NCBI GenBank assembly: GCA_000708835.1
Contig: DF237231.1
Span: 4,885 to 68,884 of the forward strand
DNA: 64,000 bases
Reading direction: 5' to 3'
DNA from: Klebsormidium nitens
Taxonomy: Eukaryota > Streptophyta > Klebsormidiophyceae > Klebsormidiales > Klebsormidiaceae
Below the pieces are notes generated by a model. The model did no database searches. It was not told where the DNA came from and saw only the letters and a program-made list of their open reading frames with translations. This document shows, in pieces, positions 33,401-45,894 of the stretch. Every line of letters starts with the position of its first letter. Position 1 is the first letter of the stretch. A program made the position numbers and the translations under genes.

Positions 33401-36400
33401 AGCTGTCGGGAGGGGACGTTTGAGCTACCTCGAAGGACTCCGCAGAAAGGTGAAACCTGAGCGAGGGCCTCTTCTCAAAGGCCTACTCGTAATGACCAAC
33501 GAACGAAGCTGAAGGGAAAAAAAAGAGAAAAGCATGGCTCTAATCGCTGTTTGCCTACAGACTCCAGGTCAATCAGGAAGTATCAACTGCGAATCGACAG
33601 AGTTTCATTGCAAACGCCTTCTCTATCCTCTACAAAGGTGGAAAAGCAAGCAACGGCACGAACCCCAGAACTACTTCCTCCGCGTGTACGACGACCGAAC
33701 AGTGGAAACCTCCGCTTTCAACCGAGCAATAGGGGCTTATAAACGAAGACGCACCTGCCGCCTCAAGTTGAAGATAAGCGGCGAGTCAGGCTCCAAGCTC
33801 TCCGCGGTTTCGAAGTGCGACGCGGCCAGGCGGAGGTGTTCGTGCGTTCGGACGCTCGCGCCGGCCGCTGACTGGGCGTCCGATTGCACCCGTCGGGCGT
33901 CCGCTTCGACGCTGTTCAGCCAGAGGGCGTGCTGGAGGAGGCCCACGTACACGTGGTAGATGGGCACGTGCTTATGCAGGGAGGAGAGCAATAACCTGTT
34001 GAAGAGAAAAGAACGCGTATGCAGAGACTGAGTGTAAAAGGGAGCAGCGAGGAAAGAAGAGAGAAGGCAGATTCAGACATTTCAAGGATACTTGCAATCA
34101 TTCTCTTTGCCGGATAAAATGCATCGCCTGACGCCTACTTCCAGCGGTGCGCAAACGACGTAGGAAACGAGAAGAATCACGAAGTGTAGTGCTTGAGAAC
34201 GAAAATGGAAACAACTTGAGCCACGCATGAACCAGATCATTTGCAAGGTTTGGCGGAAGACACGGGGGACAATGGAAAAGGACCAGAGAAGCATGAGGTG
34301 TACACGGATGAGGCTTCAAGAAACGGACGGCCAACAGTCAAGGACACGTGGGATGCAACTTGAGCAACACCGAAAGAAAGACGAGCAACCACGCAATAAG
34401 GCTCTCCTTTCTTTTCCCCCTCCTGCCACTCACGGCTTGACGGCGTCGTACGCTCGCTCGACCTCCCCCCGGTGCATGAGGAAGGTGGCCAGCTCCATCT
34501 GCAGCGTTCCGTGCCCCGGGGCGGAATCCTTTCCGGCGCAGAAACCTGTCGGGCGGACCTCCAGGCGCGCGAGCAGCTTGCGGTACAGCCGGACGCAGTG
34601 GTCGAACGACAGGGCGAGCGCCGATTGACACCGCAGGACGAGCTCCAGCAGCGCCTGCGGAGTACCAGCAGCTTGGTGTCAAAATCGACAACGTACGTGA
34701 AACGTGTTTCCGTTGCTGACGCAAAATTGACGGACTCATGTCGACATGATGAGTGTTGAAGGTGTCAGTAATTCTCGACGGAGTCCGCCAGAACGGTAAT
34801 AGCGAAGTAAGCGTCAGTCTGGAAGGCGGAGTGCCTGTGTACATGTGCTGGCTATCCTTGGCGGCATTGGTAACGACCCGGAAAGCTGGCTTTGGTAGCA
34901 CCCGCTCAAGGCAGCAACGCCGCGGTCACCATCTGCTCGACCCACAACAAATAGACACGAATTGGTAGCTTGACCGGGCCGACAAAAAAAGTAGATCCTT
35001 CTTCCAGAAACGCGACGTGGCATTCAGAGCGCCGATTCAACAGAGAGCCTGAGCGAACAATCACCCAAGACCTGAGCTCATCATAGCCGCCGAGCAGAAT
35101 ACAATCAGCGAAAGCACTTTGCGCATCCAATTAACGGCGTCTTCTTCTGTGATATTTCCGTCCTCTTTCCGTAGGCTCCAAATCTATGCGATGCAGGACG
35201 ACTGGACCGCGGCAGACTTGACGGAAACCTTGTCGTTAAGGGGGAATCCCCACAAAGCGCATTCGCGACACAGAAAGGACCCGCAGAACAGCAACGATGA
35301 TCCATCGGGCCTATCGAACTATTGCAGCACATATCGCTCAAAGCGCACTCTTTATGACCGAGCTTTTAAGCCACAAAGCACGCCCTCTAATTAGCGGGGC
35401 AAGGGCAAGAGTATGAAAACATCACCCACTATTTTTTCACTAGGGCTGTCGGGCACTACTTCTGCTCATACACTGTCGCTTCGACTGGTTCGACAATATG
35501 TAGGCTTGCGCAGGACTGCTCGTAGTTTTGACAGTCAAGAAACCAGATACCGCACAATCGACAAGTCCACGCCGGCGTCTACACCGTTAACCATGAGCAT
35601 GGATGACACCTCAGTGTCCAGTGCTGCAGAGCATCATCGCCGCTGGAAGATTCCTTTTCAAGAAACGAAGTAGCTTTCTGGGCGACGAAAAAGGGGAGTG
35701 GTTGCATATTCAAGTCCGCGCTGTGACTGGCAACCGGCTCAAATGCTTTACTACCCGGTTATAGGAGTGCAAGCACCGACAATGTTCAACCACAGGAAAG
35801 AGTGCGTGTGGCCTCAATTATACTTCCAAAAATACTTTCAGATAACAACTCAAAACTCCCCTCCTGTCATGAACTGTTGGCCATCAGTCCGGACTGCTCC
35901 AATGATTCGCATGCGCCGACCTCTTGTTGTCTCAAACCATAGGCAGATCGGGCTTCCAATCGCCGTCACTATATCCGTGATTCGTAGGTCCAACAAGAGC
36001 AAGTTGCGAACGTTGATAGTTTGCGAGTAAAGAATCATGTCACCCAATCAATTTTGTGCACCTCATACCAAGAAACCGCCTCTTGCACAGGCTGCAGATC
36101 AAAAATGGTGGGCAGAGAATGATGAGCAAGGCCAGTAACCAGACTTTGCATTTCCGCTTGGAAGCGGGCAAAAGACGGTCTTCGCAATTCACTAATTACT
36201 AAGACGAGTAGAAATGACGGAACCTAAAGAGTATGTTTTTGAGCGTTGGTGCAATCGGGGAAAGATTCAGGAATAGCCAATCAACAAACACGAGGCCTCT
36301 TGTAAACGCCTGCCTTTGCTCTTTACATCCCAACAGCGCTTCTAACTAAGGGCAACAACATCCAGAGCATGCTCAGCAGCCAAGAACCTGATTGGATTCT

Positions 36401-39400
36401 CCCGAGGCACCCTCGTCACACTGAAGCGAGAGGCGTAAAAACAATGGCAGCTTATCGCCGCTGGAATTGCAACCAACAACCTGTGCCAAAGGAAACCTGA
36501 CAATCAATGCTCCAGCAGCAGATTAATGCCCGTTTGCGTTTGTTCTCAACCAAGCCAAGTGGCTTTCCAACATGCGCGGTACATTGAGCGACAAGTCGCT
36601 CATAGTAAAGGTTTTCTTGACCAGTCCTTGCCACTTGGCTGAAGAGAGCGATAGCTCGCAGCTTTTGGTGAAAGAATGTCAGTTGTCCAAGGAAGATGCG
36701 TCTTGAAGGCAACAGACACTGAAAACTTCGTGGCTAGACTGCTTTTGAATGACGCCGTACCAAGCCTGATGCAGGGTGGCGCGACTTACACAAGTAAGGA
36801 CCAGATGCCCCATCCTGGTGAACAAAAGAGAATGCAAGGAGCAAACTGCGAGAAGAACTCCCACCTTTGTGCTTCTTTTGAAAGTATCGAGAACAAGACC
36901 AGTGTTTCACCCGCAGAGAAAGACAGGAAAACGATCGACAAGCGCAATCGAGGCATGAGAGTGCAATCGTGGGGGCAGACGTTGAAGAGGCGTCAGCCTA
37001 CCAGCCAACAGAAAGGCTGCCAACGTGGTTTTCCGAGGGGGAATGTTTGCAAGTCAAATGCTGACCGTGGAGTGAGTCGGCCAGCAATGTAAGCGGCACT
37101 TGGCATCGGGTAGAAGTAATAAACCCTGAGCTCAACCATGCTCTACTTTGTGACTCGTCATAGCCAATCACCAAGACACTCGCCGACCCTTGCTCTCAAA
37201 GCTGTCGCACAGAGAGAGCTATATATAGTCTCTAAGTTCGTTGAACGACTTCTTGTCGATTATTTTTCGACGACAGGAACGTGCCTGCTTCCTTCGTGAT
37301 GACAAACTCCTCGACAATGGTAAGAAGCTGGACGAAAGAGAGGTTTCCTACAGGTGCATTCTGGAGAATACGACTCAAGCTTTAAGATGTATCTGAGCCG
37401 ATTGGACCCCAATTCACTTTCACCATCATCGTTTCGCTGGCGCTGCCCTTCATCACAACCGAGGCAGACTTTGCCTGGGCAACACGCAATCGGACTACCT
37501 TAAAAACAGATAAGGAATGTATACACATCGCGGCAAGCAGCACCCACAAGAAACATGGAAAGGAGCAGAAACGGGTTACCATCAAGAAAGATCGGCAGCG
37601 GAGACCGTCGTTTCGCACACATGGTTCTACGTCACCATCCGTAGCATAGGAGTATACTGTATTGACCCGCACGTTTCGGGCTCCATTGGCCCACACGCAT
37701 TAAGATTCTTGCTTTGCAAAGAAGAATACAGCACGGATGGCATCAGCAAGTCGAGGTACAGACGTGAGCTTCCGAGAACCTCACTCTCTGCTTCGTCACA
37801 GCCTTGTCGACTGGCGGAGTAGGCAGCAGACCGTGCAAAGCAAGGACCAGGTAAAGTCCAGGCAACCAACGGAAGCCTCGACTACAAGCTGCCTCTGACT
37901 CTGAAACACGCGCCTCGAAACAGGCACCACGTGGATCTTGACCATTCTAGGTACAAGACAGGGGGCCTCAAACGGCCAGCGCTTGAAGTCACCAAACGAT
38001 TCCCTAAGTGCGTGGAACCAAAAGTAGTACTGCAATGTTGCTTCAGAAAGCAGCCAGCCGAAAGAATGGGCGCGAGTCCAGTCAGTCACGGCCTCGACGT
38101 CAGCAGACTCATCAAAAAATTAGGAAAAGCTGGAGCGGGTCTGTTCAGCCCGACCTGTGGACCGTTTGCACGTGTCGGTAAGTCTGAGCTTCAAGTACAA
38201 GCCTTCGTCAACCGAGAAGGAGAGTAGCGGCATATCCTGTGTGAGCCGATTTGAGCTTGGGATCCCAAGAATCTTATTGACCTCAACCGTTTGATTTTGG
38301 CCCAAAGAAGTAGCCACTGCATTCACCTATCTGTCAACAAGATTCACAATGAAGGCCTGAAAGTTTAATGGCACACTCAAACCATTCAAGTTCCACGAGC
38401 CTTCCTATTTGCAGCCTCTCCAATCCTAGCAGTAAGACGGCATCCCTCGTACAAGCGAACTCCGAGTGAGCGAATCTTCGCCCAGAGTTGTGAACCTTCC
38501 TTGCCATCAAGCAGTGCACCGCAGGAATAGTACACATGTAATTGCAACCGTCGAAGCTCGAAGATAGTTAAAAGGGGGGTGAAACATGCACAGCCCCGCG
38601 GAACAGACAGACTGTGTCGGTCTCACCGGATCAGTTGTTGTTGATGGAAGCCACTGCCGCTCATTCAGATCAAGCAACCGGGGAGATCGCCCAATCATGC
38701 AGAGCGATGCAGAAGAGCGCTTTGTTTTGCTCAGACTTGGCTCTCTTAATCATCAGACTGGGAAGCAAAGGTAGAATATGCAAGGAAAAATGGACAAGCA
38801 CTGGAGCCAGCTTGTAAGAGATAGGGGCCATTATCGACAGAAAAACGAGTACCTCGGAAAAGTGAGCCATCCCGTCTTCGAAATCGACTCCTAATCAGCA
38901 ACCCAAGCCTACATATCCAAGTCCATTCGCAGTGTTTGGTGGAGATGCCCCTTCGCATCGTATTAAACCCCAATAAGTCAAGACGCGATCAAGACAGCAG
39001 TTGTCGGAAGCAAACAAAAATGCATGTCAAGCAAAAGCAAACGCTAAGGAATGATGACCTGCTAACGAGGGCCACGGACAGGACAAGACTTGTTATGACG
39101 GTATCTGGAGCGTGTGAGCGTATGAGCGGACTGTGCTCAGAGCTTTGGTCCATCAATACCCTTGGCCTGTACACAGCAAATATTCTTCTCACATTGACAG
39201 CCAGGAGGTCCAAAGTGGAAAGATAAACTGGGCTCGACGAAGACCATTGCCGTGACCCACGATAAGAACTGGACCCCAGCAACCCGCCTGTCTGAGACCC
39301 AGCCCAATCCGGCTGATTGATTGCTTACATGATGGTCGAGGTTTGCAGATGTCGACGTCTTTCAGGTGCGGCCTCAAAAATTGAACACGTGATACAGGTA

Positions 39401-42400
39401 ATATAAAGGAATCAGTCGCTTTTACGAAACGCGGATCACACCGGAACCACTTAGCAAACCTATATCCTGTGCCCTTGAGAAATTCAGCTTCCTAGAAGCA
39501 ATTTGCAAAACGTGATTTTGTTTTGCCACCAGCAGATACCAATGCAATATGTACGAGTTTTTGAAGAGACGCGTTAGGGAGCAGTGGGACTGCGGCATCC
39601 GCTGTCCCAAGAATGACTGGCCAAAGCCAAGCCACGTGGCCGATTCGTCATAGCCAATTTCACATCACTTCAACGCCCCACAACCAGACGCACATAGGAG
39701 AAGCGCGCGTTCTTTGACTTGAGGGACAGATTGTGCATGCACAAGCGAATTGGCCAGAAACTTTACGACTCGGATAATTTCAAATTCAGCCAGCAGGGAT
39801 AAAACATCTGAGCGAGACCGGGGCGACTTTATTCGACAGGCCAGGTGCAAATACTCGCTTAAATCAGTAGATTTTCTCGCCAACGAGCTACATCCCAGAA
39901 ATGATCGTACCTTCTTGCCTTCCGCAGAGGCCTTTTGGCTAAGCTATTAAGAGGTTCAAGATGAACGCCAAAGGGTCGAAGGCAGGTGAAATCAAGACCT
40001 GCAAGGTGCAGCGGTGAAGCTTATTCTCGTACATCAGCCAGCATGATTGTTAAAGGTAAGGTCGAGCGTTCTCAATGAACGAGCGAAGCTTTTGTTGCCG
40101 GGTCGCTCCCCTCACAGCATCAATGACCGGAAGAGCCCAACGAAAGACACCGCTCGTGGGACCGACAACCTCAGACCCGCACGAAAAGTTTGTGGCATAC
40201 TATTCCGATGCTAACGGCAGCGAGAAGTACCTGGTTGAATGGCTTAAGTGATACTTACGGACGTTGAGCCGCATCTTGCTCGAGTAACGTGTCTCGTCAT
40301 GGCCTCCAGCAGCAAACTTCGGGTTCGAGAAAAGCCGAAAAATACAAAAAATCTCTCTTCAGTCCACAGTCCCACCATCCTTTTTCCTGAATTAATGCCA
40401 GCCTTCAGGAATCAGCACCCATGCGCACATACACAGGACACAATGCTCTGTAAACAGTGTTCGCCGAAACTCCAAGGCTGCTTGAAAGTCCAAAGAAAAG
40501 TTCGCTTGCGACCGTACGACACAGCGGCATTCGGCCAACACCGTTGCAAAAACAAAAGGATACCAAAAATCTCGTAGGAGGAAGAAGGTTTGTGATATGG
40601 CACGAGCCGGATGTGGAGTCGCATTGGGACCAACGAGAGACAATCGTGGGCACAGCAGGGCCCAAAATACTTGCACATCATCGCCGCCCTGCCAGCGTCT
40701 TTCGTTCCAGACCCCTTTGAATTGACCAAGGCAAGCCTTAACTGTTTTGCCCTCACTGGGTTGTGGTACGCCACATGAACAGAAATGAGCGAGGTGCAAA
40801 GGTTTGTGGCATTGGTCACAACCCAATTGGGTTTTTTCAGCCCATGTTGCTCAGTCCAGGACAGAATCTATCCTAGCACTACTACCAAAGCTTCAGTATT
40901 GGAAGCACTCGGTCTCTGACTAGTTAGGGCAGAGCAGCGGCAAGAAGAGCTCAGTTTGAAGACATTGTTCACGCGTCAAGGACGTCCAGACCTGCAGACC
41001 AACACTACTACAAAGAGGAAAAGGGGAGTTGCGGGATCTCTCATGCCGGCAGTTGAGTAAACAAGGGAGTTCGACGGTATCAAGACCGCAATCTGCCACA
41101 ACATGTCGTGAGCAACATGCTTGGAGTCCCGCAGCTCCAGTCCCGAGAGCGGGCTTTTCAAACGAGCCCGCTCTTGATTGTAGTTTGGTTGACTTGTTAA
41201 GTCGACGGCCCTACAGTTCAACCTGCCCAAGCCAATATTTATTCAGATTGGGCCCGGACCACATCTCGAGCACTACCTGCTAGCAATTTTCTGTGCAGCA
41301 ATCATCACAAAGAAGTAAGCCACATGTCCGGGTCATATCTTTCTGATGCGTGTCCACAAAAGCAGGACATGAAGCAGGATGCTGACTTCTAGGAGAGTCC
41401 CTACCACAATGGACCGGCTCTGTGACCTGAGGAAGGCGTGAGCAGACCACTGCTCAAGGCATCATAACTTCACCGCCGCTGTCGAGCACCGCCCTTCTAA
41501 GACTTTAGAAGTACGACGATTCGAGGACATTAAGAGACCAAGTTTACTTTTGGGCGGCAGGAATGCAGCACTGCAATTGACGTACATTTTGAGGAAACTG
41601 GGCGTGCCGGGGGCTCTTGAGGACCCAGGTGCTTTGTAGTGTCAGCAGACGCAAGCAAAGCATATTCCCTTATCTGTTGACACTGAATTGACAATCGGTC
41701 ACCAGACTGTCGAACCTGGTGCAAACGCCCTGGTGCAAACGTGCACGCTCTTCAATGACACCAATTCAAGTTGCAATATCGGTGTGAGCTCGACACCCGG
41801 CCGGCTTCCAGACGTGCATATATGCACCGAATGTTGCTTCTAGTGTCACTTTTCATCAATACGCTGCTCTGCTGGGATATTGACACAGAAAATAAAATCG
41901 GTGCGACCACTCACAGTCCTGCCTGCGAGTACAGCGTAATCACTACCAAAAACCGGGAGGAAGTGCCAACCAATCCAGACTGCGGCTCGCCGCGGAGCCT
42001 TGACACCACATCACAGTCTGCCTCGGTCCTTATTATTAACACCAACTCAGCTGCAGTGTTAACGTGGAGTCTGAAACCGAAGTTGGCGTTAAGCTTACGT
42101 CACTCAACCAATCAGATCGCCGGTATGGGTCCTGAAGACTCTGTAAGAGCCCCCTAAACAACACCAAGGACGCACGTGAAATCGGAGGCTTTTGGTAACA
42201 CTTGATTTGAAGAAAGCAGCGCCCAAGCTACATTTACATTTGTCATCTCGCGTCACAAGGGTCCACAGTCAATGACATTGAGAGGATGCCAGAGTCCGTT
42301 TCCGGATTGAATTTCTCTGCTGCACATTGGTTTTGAAATCGTTGAAAAAGCTTGACGCAGGTTTATGGCCCCCACAGGACAGGCGGTCCACATAAGTCAA

Positions 42401-44247
42401 CAAGACGACAAACGAGCTGACAAAAAGGATGACGAAATCGCTGTAAGAAAGAAGGCCCGCCAGACTTTGACTAAGGAAAATTCTGTGAGCAAGCGAAGCT
42501 CAAATTTCCAGCTCATCATAGCCGCTCGAGAATAATCGTCGTAACATGTTCAACCCTCAAGCGAAAAGATGCATCTCAACGCAAGCTGGCACCGAAATAC
42601 AAGCCAAATGAGGGTGATCACTGAAAAACTTTCTGGATGGACGAGGTTCTCTGAACTGGGAAGCGCCTGATAGCCTGAGCTGACTTGACAAACCACTTGT
42701 CGATCATGATGAAGAAACAGAATCGATCCTTGTTGGACTCAATACCAATAGCTAATGAAACTCGTCTTGAAGCGTAAATCTGACAAGGCCAGTCAGCACC
42801 AGCTAGGCTCTTCCATGCATCCCCATTGCTTTTCAACAAAAAAGCGGACTTCCAAAATTTCACATTCCTCACCGACAAGCAGGTGAAAGCATCGTCGTCT
42901 GACGAAGTGTGCGTGCCGTGTTTAGCTGTTGACCGGCGCCAATCGATGCACCCCCTATTGACACCACAACTGCATTGCCCACACATATCCGTTGAACTCT
43001 TGTTCCTTTACAGAATTAACCCTCTTCAACTCTCACAAAACACCATGGGTTACATTGATGCCCTCTGCCGTCATCAAAAGTCGTCTGCCGTCGTCAGAAG
43101 AAGCCAGCATCCTACTAGGATTGGAATCAAAGGCAGCTCGTGCAACAAAAGCGCCTCACCCGATACTCTGGCAGGTACTTGAGCTCGCGGCAGCTGATTC
43201 CCTGCTCCCGTTCCCCAACCCCTGGGTGCGCCGTCAGCAGAACCGCCACCACTCCTGCGGCCGCCTCCCACTGGTGCACCAGGAGCAGCTCCCGCAGCAG
43301 GCGGTGCAAGTTTCTGGGGTAAAGTGTTAACTCGCCCGGTTAGAATGTTGGTTACAGGAGAGATTAGAGACCTTCCTGTACATAGAGTGGCACCTAAGGG
43401 TGAACAAGAGTGGCTTGGGGAATGACGGGATGCGCTTTCAGACCAGTAGAGAGTCTTGCACCGACAGTGCTCTTGCATGTGCCAAGGAACACTGAGGGCC
43501 TGCAATGCAATATTGGAGTGCACGAGTATAGAACCATGCGCAGTTAACCTAGTTATCAACCGCCTAGCGGTCAGGCAACTAAGTGGCCGAGGCTTTGCAC
43601 AGAATGTCTGAAAAAGATACCAACATTTTAAGAGTTTAAGACCATTTATGCACGAAGACATGCCTGCGCCTTAAACCACACATAGATGGGGGACTGTCCA
43701 AACTCAAAAGTTTCCTCCCAATTGCTAATCTGCCCTCTTGACAGATACCATGCCTTAGCGCAAACAATATTCTCTTAAATGCAGTTTGAGAAAGATATTA
43801 ATGAAATGATATTTGCTTCTGAACTGGCAAGTTTGCAGTCGGACTGGCCAGGAATCACACAACTTATACTTTCTACCACCACCTTCTCATCGCACCTTTC
43901 ATTTTCAAAGCACTACTTCTTCCAGAGAATCTGTCCAACTTCCGGCAGCACAAACTTCTTTGGAACGTCTATCGAGTGTTTGTAACTTTCCATGCGCTTC
44001 CCCCACATTGCATTCTGCGAATCCACTCCAAGGACATTTTGGAAATCAAGTCTCACCTCCGATGGAAGATGTGCAGCATCTGATAGTTGGCCCCCGTGTC
44101 ATATAGGTTCAGCTCCAGCCCGCCACGTTTCTCCACCAAGTTGTGTATGTCAAGCTTCCTTGCCTGTTCGCGCATTTTGTCCCGCTCAGCTCTCGAGGGG
44201 CCCGGCTGTGGGGCCCCACCCGGTGGAGCAGCCTGCTTGGGCGCCAT
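30470..44247 (-). CDS. TAF1A-like RNA polymerase I initiation factor subunit with long acidic tail
   Basis: Exons on the minus strand: 44247-44057, 43313-43160, 34654-34434, 33995-33755, 33266-33133, 32859-32726, 32331-30470 (stop). All phases agree and the sum encodes 978 residues. The N-terminus (MAPKQAAPPGG...) is basic and coil-like. Residues about 60-110 read IFHRRNLHRLLRELLLVHQW then EAAAGVVAVLL, the plant TAF1A-type helical motif; later exons give TPR-like helices (ELATFLMHRGEVERAYDAV; AASHFETAESLEPDSPLIF) and DVWLWRLDSWREQQF. The family (TAF1A/TAF(I)48) is part of the SL1/TIF-IB complex that recruits Pol I to rDNA in the nucleolus. Exon 7 adds several hundred residues rich in S, E, D and G with basic patches, ending KRVERLTVRQQALKRKREER, a possible nuclear localisation signal. 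Assignment rests on remembered family pattern, so it is moderate; the exon chain is stronger. Confidence 0.68.
34655..43159 (-). other. 8.5-kb intron of the TAF1A-like gene
   Basis: Donor CGG|GTGAGG at the end of exon 2 (43160) and acceptor CCGCAG before exon 3 (34654), both phase 0. The interior is AT-richer with only short frames. A short related motif, tcatagcc, lies in similar surroundings near 35076, 37160, 39650 and 42515. A 42-codon plus-strand frame at 40124-40252 ends KYLVEWLK, faintly like a chromodomain. An unseen small exon cannot be excluded. Confidence 0.6.
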
Positions 44248-45894
44248 GCACACCACCAATTCACAGAATAAGAGGCTTATCTCCAGAAGGCGCCACCATT
44301 GGTACCAACAATTGAGCTAGAGAATCTTGAACGTTATTACTTGGAGCCAAGAGCGGTGCTCATGTTGACTTCTCTTACAAGCCCGTGCACTATCAAAGGC
44401 ATGGGGCGATTGGTGGGGCCGTTTTACATGCATCCAGGGGCATTACATTCACCCGGGACCCGCACATGTGTCAGTGTTAGTGATCTGCAGCGCAACCTTG
44501 GTGGCAGAGACGCTGGCCTCTCGCTCCAAGACACCCGATCACCGACCATGTTCCAGGGCACAGGTGAACAGCCCCTGATGATGCATATCTTGGTTACCAG
44601 CAGCGGACGGGTTTGGTTAAAACCGCAGACCTTGACCCGTGTCCCAGGGCATAGTCGAGAATCCGTAACCAGAGACCTGATTTCACTTTGCGAAGAACCG
44701 ATTCTGTTTAGAATCGTCAGCCAACGGCATGGACAAAATGCAGCTTAAATTTGCGCATTAGAATCAAAGCAACTCTTCTACATAGAACGCCCATGAAGCG
44801 GTCGGTAAACGTTGCCCGGGAGACAGCTCTGCATCGTTGCCTGATCCGCCGTCGAGTGTTGCTTCCCGAATCGACGGTCAAAGAAGTGGTGGTGAGTGAC
44901 GAAGACGAACGAAGACTCACGTGCAGAAACCAAGCCTGCCAACTTTGAAAGCTGTGACCCCTCTGGCGCCAGCGAAGTGAGGCCGTACGATTTTTGACTT
45001 TGCCCCTCATCGACGCTCTCGATCGAGGTGGATTCAAATCAGAGAGCAACCATGAACCGCTCGATGAATTCTGTTGATGATCGACTGTCAAATTAAGGGT
45101 GGCGGAAATCGGAACGCCCAGGATGCCATAAGCCGATGACCTTTTTGAGAGGCGTGGGACATTGGCCTGGCGGCCAATTGGCAATGCCCTCCGCGACTAG
45201 CTAAAGTACCGGTGTATAAGGTGGCTGAATATTAAGCGGCAATATCGAATAAAAGGGGATATATTCTATCCTTGTTACCTTGACGCCTAACGTTTTCCAG
45301 AATGATGGCGTCTCAAGCTGGACCGCTCGATTGCTCCACAAGGAGCGCACCGCACATGGGGACTGCTCGCGTACATTCATATACATTATATGAATCAGTC
45401 TAACTTCAATGCTAGCGCGCATATTGCGGGCGGTATGACGGTATCGCCCGTCAGTGAGATCTGACGGCCGGCGAAGTCGACCTCACAAAATACTCTCAAC
45501 AAATTTCGTAGACTGTTAGTTCTAAGTTCTGACTTCGTCGACGAATCTCGGAGCTTTAAAAGGGGAGTAGACCGCAGATACAATCTCCTTAAATACGAGC
45601 ATTGTGGGAAGTTGGCCACCAGGTTGGTCCCAACTGTCCATGGCCCTTCGGCCTTGGCTGCGGCATTTGGATCTCAAGCTGGAGGACTAGAGTAGAGAGC
45701 CATGCAGGTGGTGGTGGCGCCTTAGCCACCAGGCTTTGGAGCCGCTGGTGGGCATAACGCGATAGCCACATGCGAGCCGTGCTGTGGTTGAAGATCTCCT
45801 ACATAGGAATGAGTAACTCCAGGCCCAATGCCATCAGCATTGACAAGTGGCTGATCATAAGCCTTTACTGTTAGTGAAAGAAGACCAGAACCAA
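44248..45894. promoter_or_regulatory. Divergent region between TAF1A-like gene and tRNase Z
   Basis: The two genes start back to back, so this 1.6-kb stretch should hold both promoters. An in-frame TGA at 45841 blocks extension of the tRNase Z frame upstream of ATG 45895. No exon, TATA box or strong repeat stands out to me. Confidence 0.5.
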
